Source of the DNA: Caulobacter sp. X
GTDB lineage: Bacteria; Pseudomonadota; Alphaproteobacteria; Caulobacterales; Caulobacteraceae
Length of the DNA stretch: 64,000 nucleotides
Assembly (NCBI RefSeq): GCF_002742635.1
Contig: NZ_PEGF01000001.1
Coordinates: 1,426,001-1,490,000 of the forward strand
Direction: 5' to 3'
Below, piece after piece: positions 56,966 to 64,000 of this stretch. Made by a program: the position numbers and the translations under genes. The notes beneath the pieces were generated by a model. The model was not told the origin of the DNA and searched no databases. It worked only from the letters and a program-made list of their open reading frames with translations. Each line of letters starts with the position of its first letter. Within the stretch, counting starts at the first letter, position 1.

Positions 56966-57801
56966 GCGGCGCGTCTATAGCCCAGCGGCGCGCCGACGCC
57001 AGCGGCTTCGATCCGGGCGATCGCCTCGGCCAGCGGCTCGATCGCCACGGCCATGTGGTGGGCGTTGGCGTGCAGGATGGTGTCCGGATCGAGCAGGATC
57101 GCCACGTGCCCCTTCCAGAACACGAGATCGCCGCGCCGGCGGTCGCCCTCGGCGATCTCCGGGAAGAAGCCGCGCTGCAGGTCGGTGTCGCGCGGACAGG
57201 CGCGACCGCAGGCGTAGAGCGCCTGCTGGATCAGGCCCGAGCAGTCCAGGCCCAGGCTCTCGCGGCCGCCCCACTGGTAGGGCGCGCCCAGGAACCGCTC
57301 GGCCACGGCGACATAGTCGGTCTCGAAGCGGCCGATCGGGGCCAGGTGATGCTCGACGAACCAGCCGGTTCGCGCGCCCTTCACGAAGCGCCCCTCCCGC
57401 GCCTGGACCGTGACCAGGGCGTTCAGGCTGTAGAGGCCGACGATGGCCGACTTGATGTCCGGCTCGGCGAAGGCGTAGGTCCGCAGGGCCGAGACGCGAT
57501 GCTCGGGCGTCAGCACCGGCGCCGACAGCGCCTCGATCGGCACATAGCCGACATAGCGGTCGCGGCGGGCCTGGCCGAAGGCGAACTCGCCGGTCTCGAA
57601 CAACACGTCGAAGGCTTCGCCGAACAGCAGTTGGTCTTCCTGCTCGGCGTCGGCCGAGGGCGCCTTGCGCAGGCCGGCGACCGGGGCGCTGACCTGCATC
57701 GGCGTGACGTCGGCGAAGCGGTCGGCCGCGACCAGGCCTTCCAGGCGGCGGTCAGCAAGGCCGTCGCGCAGCAGCGTCAGGCGGCGATCACCGGAGCTCA
57801 T
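56962..57801 (-). CDS. NlpC/P60 cysteine peptidase with SH3-like domain
   Basis: A 279-residue peptidoglycan-type peptidase. N-terminal SH3-like region (about 30-150, VTPMQVSAPVAGLRKAPSAD) and C-terminal NlpC/P60 catalytic domain with Cys187 (GLDCSGL), His232 (GHVAILL) and a third polar residue near 249. It cleaves D-glutamyl-diaminopimelate links in wall turnover or recycling. No signal peptide is seen, unusual for cell-wall enzymes; it may act in the cytoplasm on recycled muropeptides. Overlaps both neighbours by 4 bp. Confidence 0.9.
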   Translation of the reverse strand: MSSGDRRLTLLRDGLADRRLEGLVAADRFADVTPMQVSAPVAGLRKAPSADAEQEDQLLFGEAFDVLFETGEFAFGQARRDRYVGYVPIEALSAPVLTPEHRVSALRTYAFAEPDIKSAIVGLYSLNALVTVQAREGRFVKGARTGWFVEHHLAPIGRFETDYVAVAERFLGAPYQWGGRESLGLDCSGLIQQALYACGRACPRDTDLQRGFFPEIAEGDRRRGDLVFWKGHVAILLDPDTILHANAHHMAVAIEPLAEAIARIEAAGVGAPLGYRRAA

Positions 57802-59207
57802 CGGGCGAACCGCGCGCGCAGCATGGCGAAGGCGGCGCGGATGGCCTGGACCTCGGCCCCGACCGGATAGCCGGGCCGGCTCTTGGGGTTCCAGGCGAAG
57901 ACGTCGAAGTGCGCCCACGGCCCGACCTCCTCCCCTGACGGCGCGAACCGCTGCAGGAACAGGGCGGCCGTGGTGGCGCCCGCCTGGGCCCAGCCGTCGG
58001 GGTCGTTCTTCAGGTCGGCGATGTCGCTGTCGAGGGCGTCGCGATAGGCCTCGGTCAGCGGCAGGCGCCACAGCGGATCGGCGACCGCCTTCGAGGCCGC
58101 CTCGATCTGGCCGGCCAGCTTGTCGTCGGGGGTCCAGAACGGGATCACGAACGGGCCCATGGCGATCCGCGCCGCGCCGGTCAGGGTGGCGAAGTCCAGA
58201 GTCAGGGCGGGCTTCAGCTCGGCGGCGCGGGTCAGGGCGTCGGCCAGGATCAAGCGGCCTTCGGCGTCGGTGTTGCCAACCTCGACCGAGAGCCCCGCGC
58301 GGGTGGCCAGCACGTCGCCCGGCCGCATGGCGTCGCCGGCGATGGCGTTCTCCACGACCGGGGTGAGGATGACGAGGCGCACCGGCAGATTGGCTTCCAT
58401 GACCATTCGGCCCAGCGCCAGGGCGTGGGCGGCGCCGCCCATGTCCTTCTTCATCAGCCGCATGCCGGCCGAGGGCTTGATGTCGAGGCCGCCGGTGTCG
58501 AACACCACGCCCTTACCCACCAGCGCCAGGACCGGGTGCGAGGCGTCGCCCCAGGTCACCTCGATCATGCGCGGCGCGCGCGAGGCCACGGCGGCGCGGC
58601 CCACCGCGTGGACGGCCGGGTAGTTCTCCTTCAGGAGATCATCGCCCCGCACGACCGACAGGGTCGCGCCGTACTTCTGGGCGATCTCGCCGGCGATGGT
58701 CTCGATCTGCAGCGGCCCCATGTCGTTGGCCGGGGTGTTGACCATGTCGCGGGCCAGGGCGCAGGCGTGGGCCATGGCGGTGACGGCGGCGGCGTCGACG
58801 CCCTTGGGCGCGACGAGGCGGGCGATCGGCTCGCCGTGCTTCTTGTAGCGGTCGAAGCGATAGGTCCCGAGCGCGAAGGCCAGGGCCGCCTGTTCGGCGT
58901 CCAGGCCCTTGGGCAGCTTGGAGAGGGCGTAGTCCCCGGCGGGCAGCTTGCCGGCCAGGGTGCGCAGCAGCGACGGATCGACGCGGCCGCTTCCCAGACC
59001 GAGCAGCACCTGCTCGACCGCGCCGCTGGCGCCGGGGACGGCCAGGACCTGACCCAGCTTGCCGGTGAACTTGTTGGCGGCCGCGAACGTCCGCACCGGG
59101 CCGCGTTTGCGGGCCAGGAAGGCCTCGACCTCGCCCTCCGCCAGCGGATGGACCGGGATGGTTCCAGCTTCGGCCTGGGTGAGGATCGGATGCGTCGCGT
59201 CGGACAT
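57798..59207 (-). CDS. Leucyl aminopeptidase family protein (M17)
   Basis: A 469-residue M17 dizinc aminopeptidase. The metal- and bicarbonate-binding signature VGKGVVFDTGGLDIKPSAGM and NTDAEGRLILADAL are both present. It trims N-terminal residues from peptides, and its neighbour NlpC suggests muropeptide recycling. The start ATG 59207 begins the three-gene operon that overlaps by ATGA at each junction. Confidence 0.93.
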   Translation of the reverse strand: MSDATHPILTQAEAGTIPVHPLAEGEVEAFLARKRGPVRTFAAANKFTGKLGQVLAVPGASGAVEQVLLGLGSGRVDPSLLRTLAGKLPAGDYALSKLPKGLDAEQAALAFALGTYRFDRYKKHGEPIARLVAPKGVDAAAVTAMAHACALARDMVNTPANDMGPLQIETIAGEIAQKYGATLSVVRGDDLLKENYPAVHAVGRAAVASRAPRMIEVTWGDASHPVLALVGKGVVFDTGGLDIKPSAGMRLMKKDMGGAAHALALGRMVMEANLPVRLVILTPVVENAIAGDAMRPGDVLATRAGLSVEVGNTDAEGRLILADALTRAAELKPALTLDFATLTGAARIAMGPFVIPFWTPDDKLAGQIEAASKAVADPLWRLPLTEAYRDALDSDIADLKNDPDGWAQAGATTAALFLQRFAPSGEEVGPWAHFDVFAWNPKSRPGYPVGAEVQAIRAAFAMLRARFAR

Positions 59208-59294
59208 CGGCGGCCTCTTCGAAAATTATGCTTAACGCTTCCTTTAAGGGCCTGGCCGATCATGGCCGGGCTCTTTTCCGGAGACGCCTCCTTC

Positions 59295-60074
59295 ATGTGT
59301 CGCAAGCGCGCGCGCCTCGCAACCGTTCTCGCCCCCGCCGCCCTGGCGCTGGCGAGCCTTTGCGCGAGCGGCGCGGCCCTGGCGGCCGACGCCCAACAGC
59401 GCGCGGAGGCCGGCCGGCTGGATCCGCTGGCGCGCGCGGCGTTCTGGGGCGCGGAGCTCCAGGCCAACGCGGCCGACGCCGAGGCGGGCGCGGGCCTGGC
59501 CCAGGCGCTGCGAGGCCTTGGCCGCAATGACGAAGCCGCCGAGGTCGCGGCCAAGGCGCTGGTCGCCCGTCCGGACGACGTCCCCCTTCTGCTGGAGCTG
59601 GCCCGCGCCCACATCGCCCGCGGCCAGGGCTTCTACGCCATCGAACCGGCCCGCAAGGCCGCCAGCCTGTCGCCCCGGGACTGGCGTCCGCTGACCCTGC
59701 TGGCCGTGGCCTATGAGCAGGCGCAGCGCGACGACGAGGCCGAGGCCGCCCACCGCCAGGCCCTGGCGCTGGCGCCGAACGAGGCCGCGCCGCTGACCAA
59801 CTACGCGATGCACCTGGCCGCGCGCGGGGATCTCGTCGGCGCCGAGGCCCAGTTGCGCCGCGCCGTCGCCCTGCCCTCGGCCGGGATCCAGGCCCGCCAG
59901 AACCTGGCTTTGGTCGTCGGCCTGCAAGGCCGCCTGCCCGAAGCCGAGAAGCTGGCCCGCGCCGATCTCCCGCCCGAGCAAGTCGCCAACAACCTGGCCT
60001 ATCTGCGCGCCGCGCTGGGCCAGGCGGGGAGCGGCCGGACGTGGGACTCGCTGAAGAGCGGCGGCGGGCAGTAG
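59295..60074 (+). CDS. TPR-repeat exported protein (TadD-like by context)
   Basis: A 259-residue protein with a basic N-terminus and signal peptide (AALALASLCASGAALAA), followed by tandem tetratricopeptide repeats (about 60-230, LAQALRGLGRNDEAAEVAAK and AVAYEQAQRDDEAEAAHRQA). TPR proteins of this kind assist Tad pilus assembly as TadD, and tadC/tadB lie 2.5 kb away, but the orientation differs, so TadD is only a suggestion. ATG at 59262 is an alternative start. Confidence 0.75.
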   Translation: MCRKRARLATVLAPAALALASLCASGAALAADAQQRAEAGRLDPLARAAFWGAELQANAADAEAGAGLAQALRGLGRNDEAAEVAAKALVARPDDVPLLLELARAHIARGQGFYAIEPARKAASLSPRDWRPLTLLAVAYEQAQRDDEAEAAHRQALALAPNEAAPLTNYAMHLAARGDLVGAEAQLRRAVALPSAGIQARQNLALVVGLQGRLPEAEKLARADLPPEQVANNLAYLRAALGQAGSGRTWDSLKSGGGQ

Positions 60075-60119
60075 GGCGCGCCCCAAAATCCGCCGCAAAG
60101 CTGAGGCGTAAGCCGCCCC

Positions 60120-62210
60120 GTGATCGCCTTCCTCGCCCTCCTCGCCGCCGCGCCAGTTGCGGATCGGATTGTCGTCGACCTGTCGGCCGGCAAGCCCGCC
60201 AACACCTTCCGACCTGACGAGGCGTTCGGCGGCGGGCTGGACGGGACCGGGCGGGGCGAGGTCGCGACGACCTACACGCCCCACAACGTCGCGGCGATGC
60301 GGCAAGCCGGCCTCAAGAAGATCAGCTATCGCCTGCGCACCGAGCTGGGCGGCCAGGCCTGGCACTGGAATCCCGAGGGCCGCTGGAGCGATCCCGCCCA
60401 CGCCCAGGGCTACTGGACCTCGGACGACAAGCCGGGCGCGCCGATCCTGCTGTCCCACGGCTACGACCTGCCGCGCCGGGGCATGACCAACGACAACGCC
60501 AATAACAATGGCTATTCGCGCCTGGACGACGGCGACGACGCGACCTTCTGGAAGTCGAATCCCTATCTCGACAGCCGCTACACCCACGCGCCCGCGCGGC
60601 CGCAATGGCTGGCGGCGCGGCTGGACGCGGCCGAAGAGATCGACACGGCGCGCCTGGTCTGGGCCACGCCCTACGCCATCGACTACCAGGTGCAATACTG
60701 GACCGGCGCCGACGACTGGGACCCCGACGGTCGCTGGGTGACCTTCCCGCACGGCGACATCCGAGGCGCGAGCGGCGGGGTCGCCCTGCTGCGCCTGGCC
60801 GATGCGCCCATCCGCACGCAGATGGTCCGGGTGGTGATGAGCCGCGGCTCGAACACCGCGCCCGAGGGCTCGACCGACGTCCGCGACCGCCTGGGCTACG
60901 CCGTGGCCGAGGTCGGGTTCGGGCGGATGGAGGACGGGCGTTTCGTCGACCTCGTCCGCAAGGGTCGCTCGCGCGAAACCCAGACGATGATGCGGGTGTC
61001 CTCGACCGATCCCTGGCACCGCGCCGTCGACCTGAACCGCGACCTGGAACAGCCGGGCCTGGACCTGGTGGTTCGCAGCGGCCTGACGAACGGCCTGCCG
61101 ATGATGCTGCCGGTCGGCGCCCTCTACGACACGCCCGAGAACGCCGCGGCCCTGATCCGATGGTACAAGCGGCGCGGCTATCCCCTGAAGGAGGTCGAGA
61201 TCGGCGAGGAGGCCGACGGCCAATACAATTCGCCCGAGGACTACGCCGCGCTCTACGTCCAGGTCGCGAGGGCCGTCCACGCCGTCGATCCGCATCTCGT
61301 CACCGGCGGGCCAAGCCTGCAGGCCGCCCCCGCCGACATGTGGGCCTCGGCCGCCGGCGAGGATCGCTCCTGGACCCGCCGCTTCCTGCGCGCGCTCGAC
61401 GACCAGGGCCGAATAGCCGACCTCGGCTTCTTCTCGTTCGAGCGCTATCCGTTCGACGACGTCTGCGGCCGGATCGACGAGAAGCTGCTGGACCACGACG
61501 CCATGCTGGACCGGGACCTGGCCCGGCTGCGCGCCGATGGCGTCCCGGCCGACATGCCGCTGGTGATCAGCGAGTACGGCTTCTCGGCCTATTCGGGGCG
61601 GGTGATGTCGGAAATCCCGGCCGCCCTGCTGAACGCCGACATCGTCGGACGCTTCCTGACCAAGGGCGGCAAGCAGGCCTTCCTGTTCGGCTACACGCCC
61701 AACCAGCCGATCAACCAGCACCAGGCCTGCGCCGGCTATGGCAACATGATGACCTGGCAGACCGACGAGAACGGCCAGGCCAAGTGGCCCAGCCCGACTT
61801 TCCAGGCCGCCCGCCTGCTCACCAGCGCCTGGAGCCAGCCCGGGAACGGCCTGCACCAGGTCTGGCCCGCCGCCTCGACCGTGCGCGACGACAAGGGCCG
61901 CGCGCCGGTCGCCGCCTACGCCGTCAAGCGGCCGGACGGCCAGTGGGCGCTGATGCTGGTCAACCGCGACGCCCAGGCGGCTCACGCCGCCAGCCTGGCG
62001 TTCCGCGACGCGAACGGCAAGGAACGACGTCTGGCGGGCCAGGTCGATGTCTGGCGCTACGACAGGACGCGCTACGCCTGGAAGGACGACGGCGAGAACA
62101 GCCGACCCTCGCTGACCCTTCCGGCGCTGAAGACGCGCCAGGACGGCCGCCGCGACGTGATCCTGCCGCCGTGGTCGCTGACCGTGGTTCGCGGTCGCCT
62201 GGCGCCTTAG
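60120..62210 (+). CDS. Secreted clan GH-A-like protein with a discoidin-like insert
   Basis: A 696-residue exported protein. The GTG-started N-terminus (residues 1-14) is a short, uncharged signal peptide. A beta/alpha-barrel is split by a discoidin-like (F5/8 C) sugar-binding domain (about 125-270). The barrel carries Glu364 in EIGEEADG as probable acid/base and Glu485 in LVISEYGFSA as probable nucleophile, the layout of clan GH-A families such as GH39/GH44/GH51. The C-terminal beta domain (about 560-696) is typical of such enzymes. Substrate unknown. Confidence 0.78.
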   Translation: MIAFLALLAAAPVADRIVVDLSAGKPANTFRPDEAFGGGLDGTGRGEVATTYTPHNVAAMRQAGLKKISYRLRTELGGQAWHWNPEGRWSDPAHAQGYWTSDDKPGAPILLSHGYDLPRRGMTNDNANNNGYSRLDDGDDATFWKSNPYLDSRYTHAPARPQWLAARLDAAEEIDTARLVWATPYAIDYQVQYWTGADDWDPDGRWVTFPHGDIRGASGGVALLRLADAPIRTQMVRVVMSRGSNTAPEGSTDVRDRLGYAVAEVGFGRMEDGRFVDLVRKGRSRETQTMMRVSSTDPWHRAVDLNRDLEQPGLDLVVRSGLTNGLPMMLPVGALYDTPENAAALIRWYKRRGYPLKEVEIGEEADGQYNSPEDYAALYVQVARAVHAVDPHLVTGGPSLQAAPADMWASAAGEDRSWTRRFLRALDDQGRIADLGFFSFERYPFDDVCGRIDEKLLDHDAMLDRDLARLRADGVPADMPLVISEYGFSAYSGRVMSEIPAALLNADIVGRFLTKGGKQAFLFGYTPNQPINQHQACAGYGNMMTWQTDENGQAKWPSPTFQAARLLTSAWSQPGNGLHQVWPAASTVRDDKGRAPVAAYAVKRPDGQWALMLVNRDAQAAHAASLAFRDANGKERRLAGQVDVWRYDRTRYAWKDDGENSRPSLTLPALKTRQDGRRDVILPPWSLTVVRGRLAP

Positions 62211-62249
62211 GCCCCCTGCGGCAAAAGGCTCGGCTTGTTCAATCCCGGA

Positions 62250-63554
62250 TTAGTGTAGTAAGCGCCCGCTCGTCCGGGGACCTCGATGCGAAAACTGCTC
62301 ACCTTCATCGCGCTGCTCCTGGCGGCGCCGCCCGTGCTGTATGCGGCCTTCATCGTCAGCACGGTTCTGGATCGCGGCTACCACTGGGGCGTGATGGACT
62401 GGAACAGCGACGGCCGCACCGAGCTGCACGAGGTGATCACCGCGACCGACGTGATCCCGCACGAGACCGTCCAGAACGGCCAGCGCTGCACCGGCTATTT
62501 CCACTACCGCAAGGCCACCATGCTGCGGACCGACTGCAAGGTCGCCGTCTAACGCCCCGTCGTCAGTGCTGGCGAAGACGTCCTGCACCTTGATGATCGC
62601 CGGACCCAGGATGACGATGAACAGCACCGGCAGGAAGAACAGGATCATCGGCACGGTCAGCTTGGCCGGCAGGGCCGTGGCCTTCTTCTCGGCCGCCGAC
62701 AGGCGCAGCTCGCGGTTCTCCTTGGCCATCACCCGTAGCGCCGCGCCCAGCGGCGTGCCGTAGCGCTCGGCCTGGATCATGGCCGTCGCGACCGACTTGA
62801 CGCCGGGATGGTTGGTGCGACGGGCCAGATTCTCGTACGCTTGGCGGCGCTCGGGCAGGTAGGACAGTTCGGCGGTCAGCAGGCTGAGCTCCTCGGCCAG
62901 CTCCATCGACTGGGCGCCGACCTCCGAGCCGACCTTCTGGATCGCGGCCTCGACCGACATGCCGCTCTCGACGCAGATCAGCAAAAGGTCCAGGGCGTCG
63001 GGAAAGGCCGCGACGATCGACTCCCGACGCTTCTGGGCGATGTTGGTGATGTAGACGTTGGGCGCGTAGTAGCCGAACGCCAGGGCCGCGACGCAGGCGC
63101 AAAGCTTCTGGATCGGCAGCAGGTCGAAGTCGTTGACGCCGTACAGATAGGCCGCCACCACCGCGGCGAACACGAACGGCGCCACGAAGCGGAAGAAGTA
63201 GAAGGTCGTAACCGGCCGGGGACCGCGGAAGCCGGCCTGGGCCAGCTTGTCGACGACCTTGGGATCCTCCAGCAGGCGCGACAGCTGCAGGCGCTCGACG
63301 ACCTTCTTGTAGAGGCCCTCGTCCTGGTGGCGCAGAGCGCTGGTCACGCCTCCAGCGCCAGGGCGCTGGGCCAGAGCCTCCCGCGAGCGCCGACGCAGCT
63401 CCTCGCGGCGGTTGGCCACCGACTTCAACCGCCCCTCCAGCCCGTTGTCGCGCATCAGCGGCGAGGCCAGGGTGATGATGGTGGCGAACACCACCACGGC
63501 GATGAACGCGGTCAGGAGGTTGGAGGGATCGGTCAGGGTCTCGACGAGCGTCAT
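62250..63554 (-). CDS. tadC: Tad pilus assembly protein TadC (type II/IV secretion F family), C-terminus extended
   Basis: An inner-membrane platform protein of the Flp/Tad pilus (CpaH in Caulobacter). The T2SSF domain (about 165-300, AFPDALDLLLICVESGMSVE, LARRTNHPGVKSVATAMIQ and GTPLGAALRVMAKENRELR) lies between hydrophobic segments at about 15-35, 120-150 and 305-325. Normal TadC ends soon after the last helix (VILGPAIIKVQDVF, about 325). Here the frame stays open for about 105 further residues with no homology, antisense to the EF-hand gene. The true end is uncertain: a lost stop, sequencing error or genuine extension. Confidence 0.85.
   Translation of the reverse strand: MTLVETLTDPSNLLTAFIAVVVFATIITLASPLMRDNGLEGRLKSVANRREELRRRSREALAQRPGAGGVTSALRHQDEGLYKKVVERLQLSRLLEDPKVVDKLAQAGFRGPRPVTTFYFFRFVAPFVFAAVVAAYLYGVNDFDLLPIQKLCACVAALAFGYYAPNVYITNIAQKRRESIVAAFPDALDLLLICVESGMSVEAAIQKVGSEVGAQSMELAEELSLLTAELSYLPERRQAYENLARRTNHPGVKSVATAMIQAERYGTPLGAALRVMAKENRELRLSAAEKKATALPAKLTVPMILFFLPVLFIVILGPAIIKVQDVFASTDDGALDGDLAVGPQHGGLAVVEIAGAALAVLDGLVRDHVGRGDHLVQLGAAVAVPVHHAPVVAAIQNRADDEGRIQHGRRRQEQRDEGEQFSHRGPRTSGRLLH
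62286..62552 (+). CDS. Small membrane-anchored EF-hand-like protein
   Basis: An 88-residue protein with an N-terminal membrane/signal segment (LLTFIALLLAAPPVLYAAFI) and a calcium-loop-like motif DWNSDGRTELHE (about 38-49: Asp, Asn, Asp, Gly and terminal Glu in EF-hand spacing). Two cysteines (in GQRCTGYF and RTDCKVAV) could form a disulfide. No family recognised. It is convergent with tadC, whose open frame runs through it on the other strand. Confidence 0.7.
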   Translation: MRKLLTFIALLLAAPPVLYAAFIVSTVLDRGYHWGVMDWNSDGRTELHEVITATDVIPHETVQNGQRCTGYFHYRKATMLRTDCKVAV

Positions 63555-63562
63555 GTCCCCCC

Positions 63563-64000
63563 TCAGAACTTGAAGTTGATCATCTTGCGCATAACGAAGA
63601 CGCCGATGCTCATCCAGATCGCCGCCGCCAGCAGCATCAGGTGGCCGCGCGGGTCGACGAACATGGGCTGCATGTAGGCCGGCGAGGTCACGCTGATCAG
63701 CACCACCACCCCCGGCGGCAGGGCGCCGATGATCATGGCCGAGGCGATGGCCTCGGCCGACAGCGCCTTGATCTTCTCCTTCATCATCTTGCGCGCGCGC
63801 AGCACGGCCGAGAGGTTGCCCAGGGCCTCGGCCAGGTTGCCGCCGGTCTTCTGCTGGATGGACAGCACGATGGCGAAGAAGCGCAGTTCGTTGGTCGGCA
63901 TGCGCTCGTGCATCTTCTCCAGCGCGGCGTCCATGGGCACGCCCATGGCGACGTTCTCGGTCAGCATGCGAAACTCGCCGGCGAGAGGCTCGGGACTCTC
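63563..64000 (-). CDS. tadB: Tad pilus assembly protein TadB (partial, 5' end beyond window)
   Basis: The C-terminal 146 residues of an F-family inner-membrane protein, CpaG in Caulobacter. The frame is open to the window edge (ESPEPLAGEFRML...), so I do not call the ATG at 63967 a start. NELRFFAIVLSIQQKTGGNL is the T2SSF hallmark; the last two hydrophobic segments are IIGALPPGVVVLISV and LMLLAAAIWMSIGVFV. It pairs with TadC, 8 bp downstream, to form the pilus extrusion platform. Confidence 0.92.
   Translation of the reverse strand, partial: ESPEPLAGEFRMLTENVAMGVPMDAALEKMHERMPTNELRFFAIVLSIQQKTGGNLAEALGNLSAVLRARKMMKEKIKALSAEAIASAMIIGALPPGVVVLISVTSPAYMQPMFVDPRGHLMLLAAAIWMSIGVFVMRKMINFKF

Noticed and set aside
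59295..60074. Firm naming of the TPR gene as tadD
   Set aside because: TPR repeats are generic and the gene is on the opposite strand and 2.5 kb from tadC.
63563..63967. Complete 134-residue gene starting at 63967
   Set aside because: The frame is open to the window edge and the preceding residues match TadB, so it is a truncated view of a longer gene.

Overview
The window is a GC-rich alphaproteobacterial chromosome segment that I assign to Caulobacter (C. vibrioides/segnis clade). The strongest evidence is a set of lineage-specific genes: flbD, flbE, the CtrA antagonist sciP, a ParDE pair closely resembling ParDE1 of C. crescentus, and a hook operon divergent from flgK whose intergenic region carries two -24/-12 (sigma54) promoters. 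No rRNA, tRNA, CRISPR array, prophage or insertion sequence was recognised. Species-level identity is inferred from memory of family sequences, not from a search.

Layout: 1-823 holds an SMR-type efflux gene and an inverted intergenic repeat. 824-16821 is a flagellar island. On the minus strand, read from 13414 downward, it runs fliK-like, flgD, flgE, sciP, fliF, fliG, flbE (fliH), fliN, flbD, flhA; on the plus strand are flgK and flgL. This is essentially a temporal programme in one place: the class II fliF operon (MS ring, switch, export gate, and FlbD, the sigma54 activator), the class III hook and hook-junction genes served by FlbD, and sciP, which shuts down CtrA activity. 16857-29450 is housekeeping and accessory: mnmA, a thiolase, two HxlR regulators, an M28 peptidase, an SDR oxidoreductase, an OmpA-type lipoprotein, a LysR/class A beta-lactamase divergent pair and a lipase. 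29802-38897 holds clpB, an M48 lipoprotein protease, a DUF4167 protein with a long Arg/Asp repeat, prmC, parD1E1, a MOSC protein, a YihY/BrkB membrane protein and a methyltransferase. 38980-47790 holds a GNAT, a Cache chemoreceptor, a divergent MocR regulator/LysE exporter pair and a TonB-dependent receptor.

48423-52414 is a de novo NAD operon (nadA, unknown gene, nadB, nadC) preceded by two palindromes of the form ATGCTCA...TGAGCAT, which look like operators for a NAD-pathway repressor. The unknown gene inside this operon has atypical composition and overlaps nadB by ATGA. 52458-62552 holds a MAPEG protein, pheA, kdsB, a membrane-anchored cytochrome c, a thioredoxin-fold protein, a three-gene overlapping operon (leucyl aminopeptidase, NlpC/P60, alpha/beta hydrolase), a TPR protein, a clan GH-A-like secreted protein with a discoidin-like insert, and a small EF-hand-like protein. 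The window ends in two Tad/Flp pilus inner-membrane genes, tadC and a partial tadB.

The most unusual items are the nadAXBC insertion and its twin operators, the compact divergent sigma54/ftr regulatory region at 13415-13782, the nested inverted repeats at 29500-29791 with two copies of another hairpin family at 27391-27530 and 52966-53090, and a tadC reading frame with no stop at its normal end that runs antisense through the EF-hand gene.
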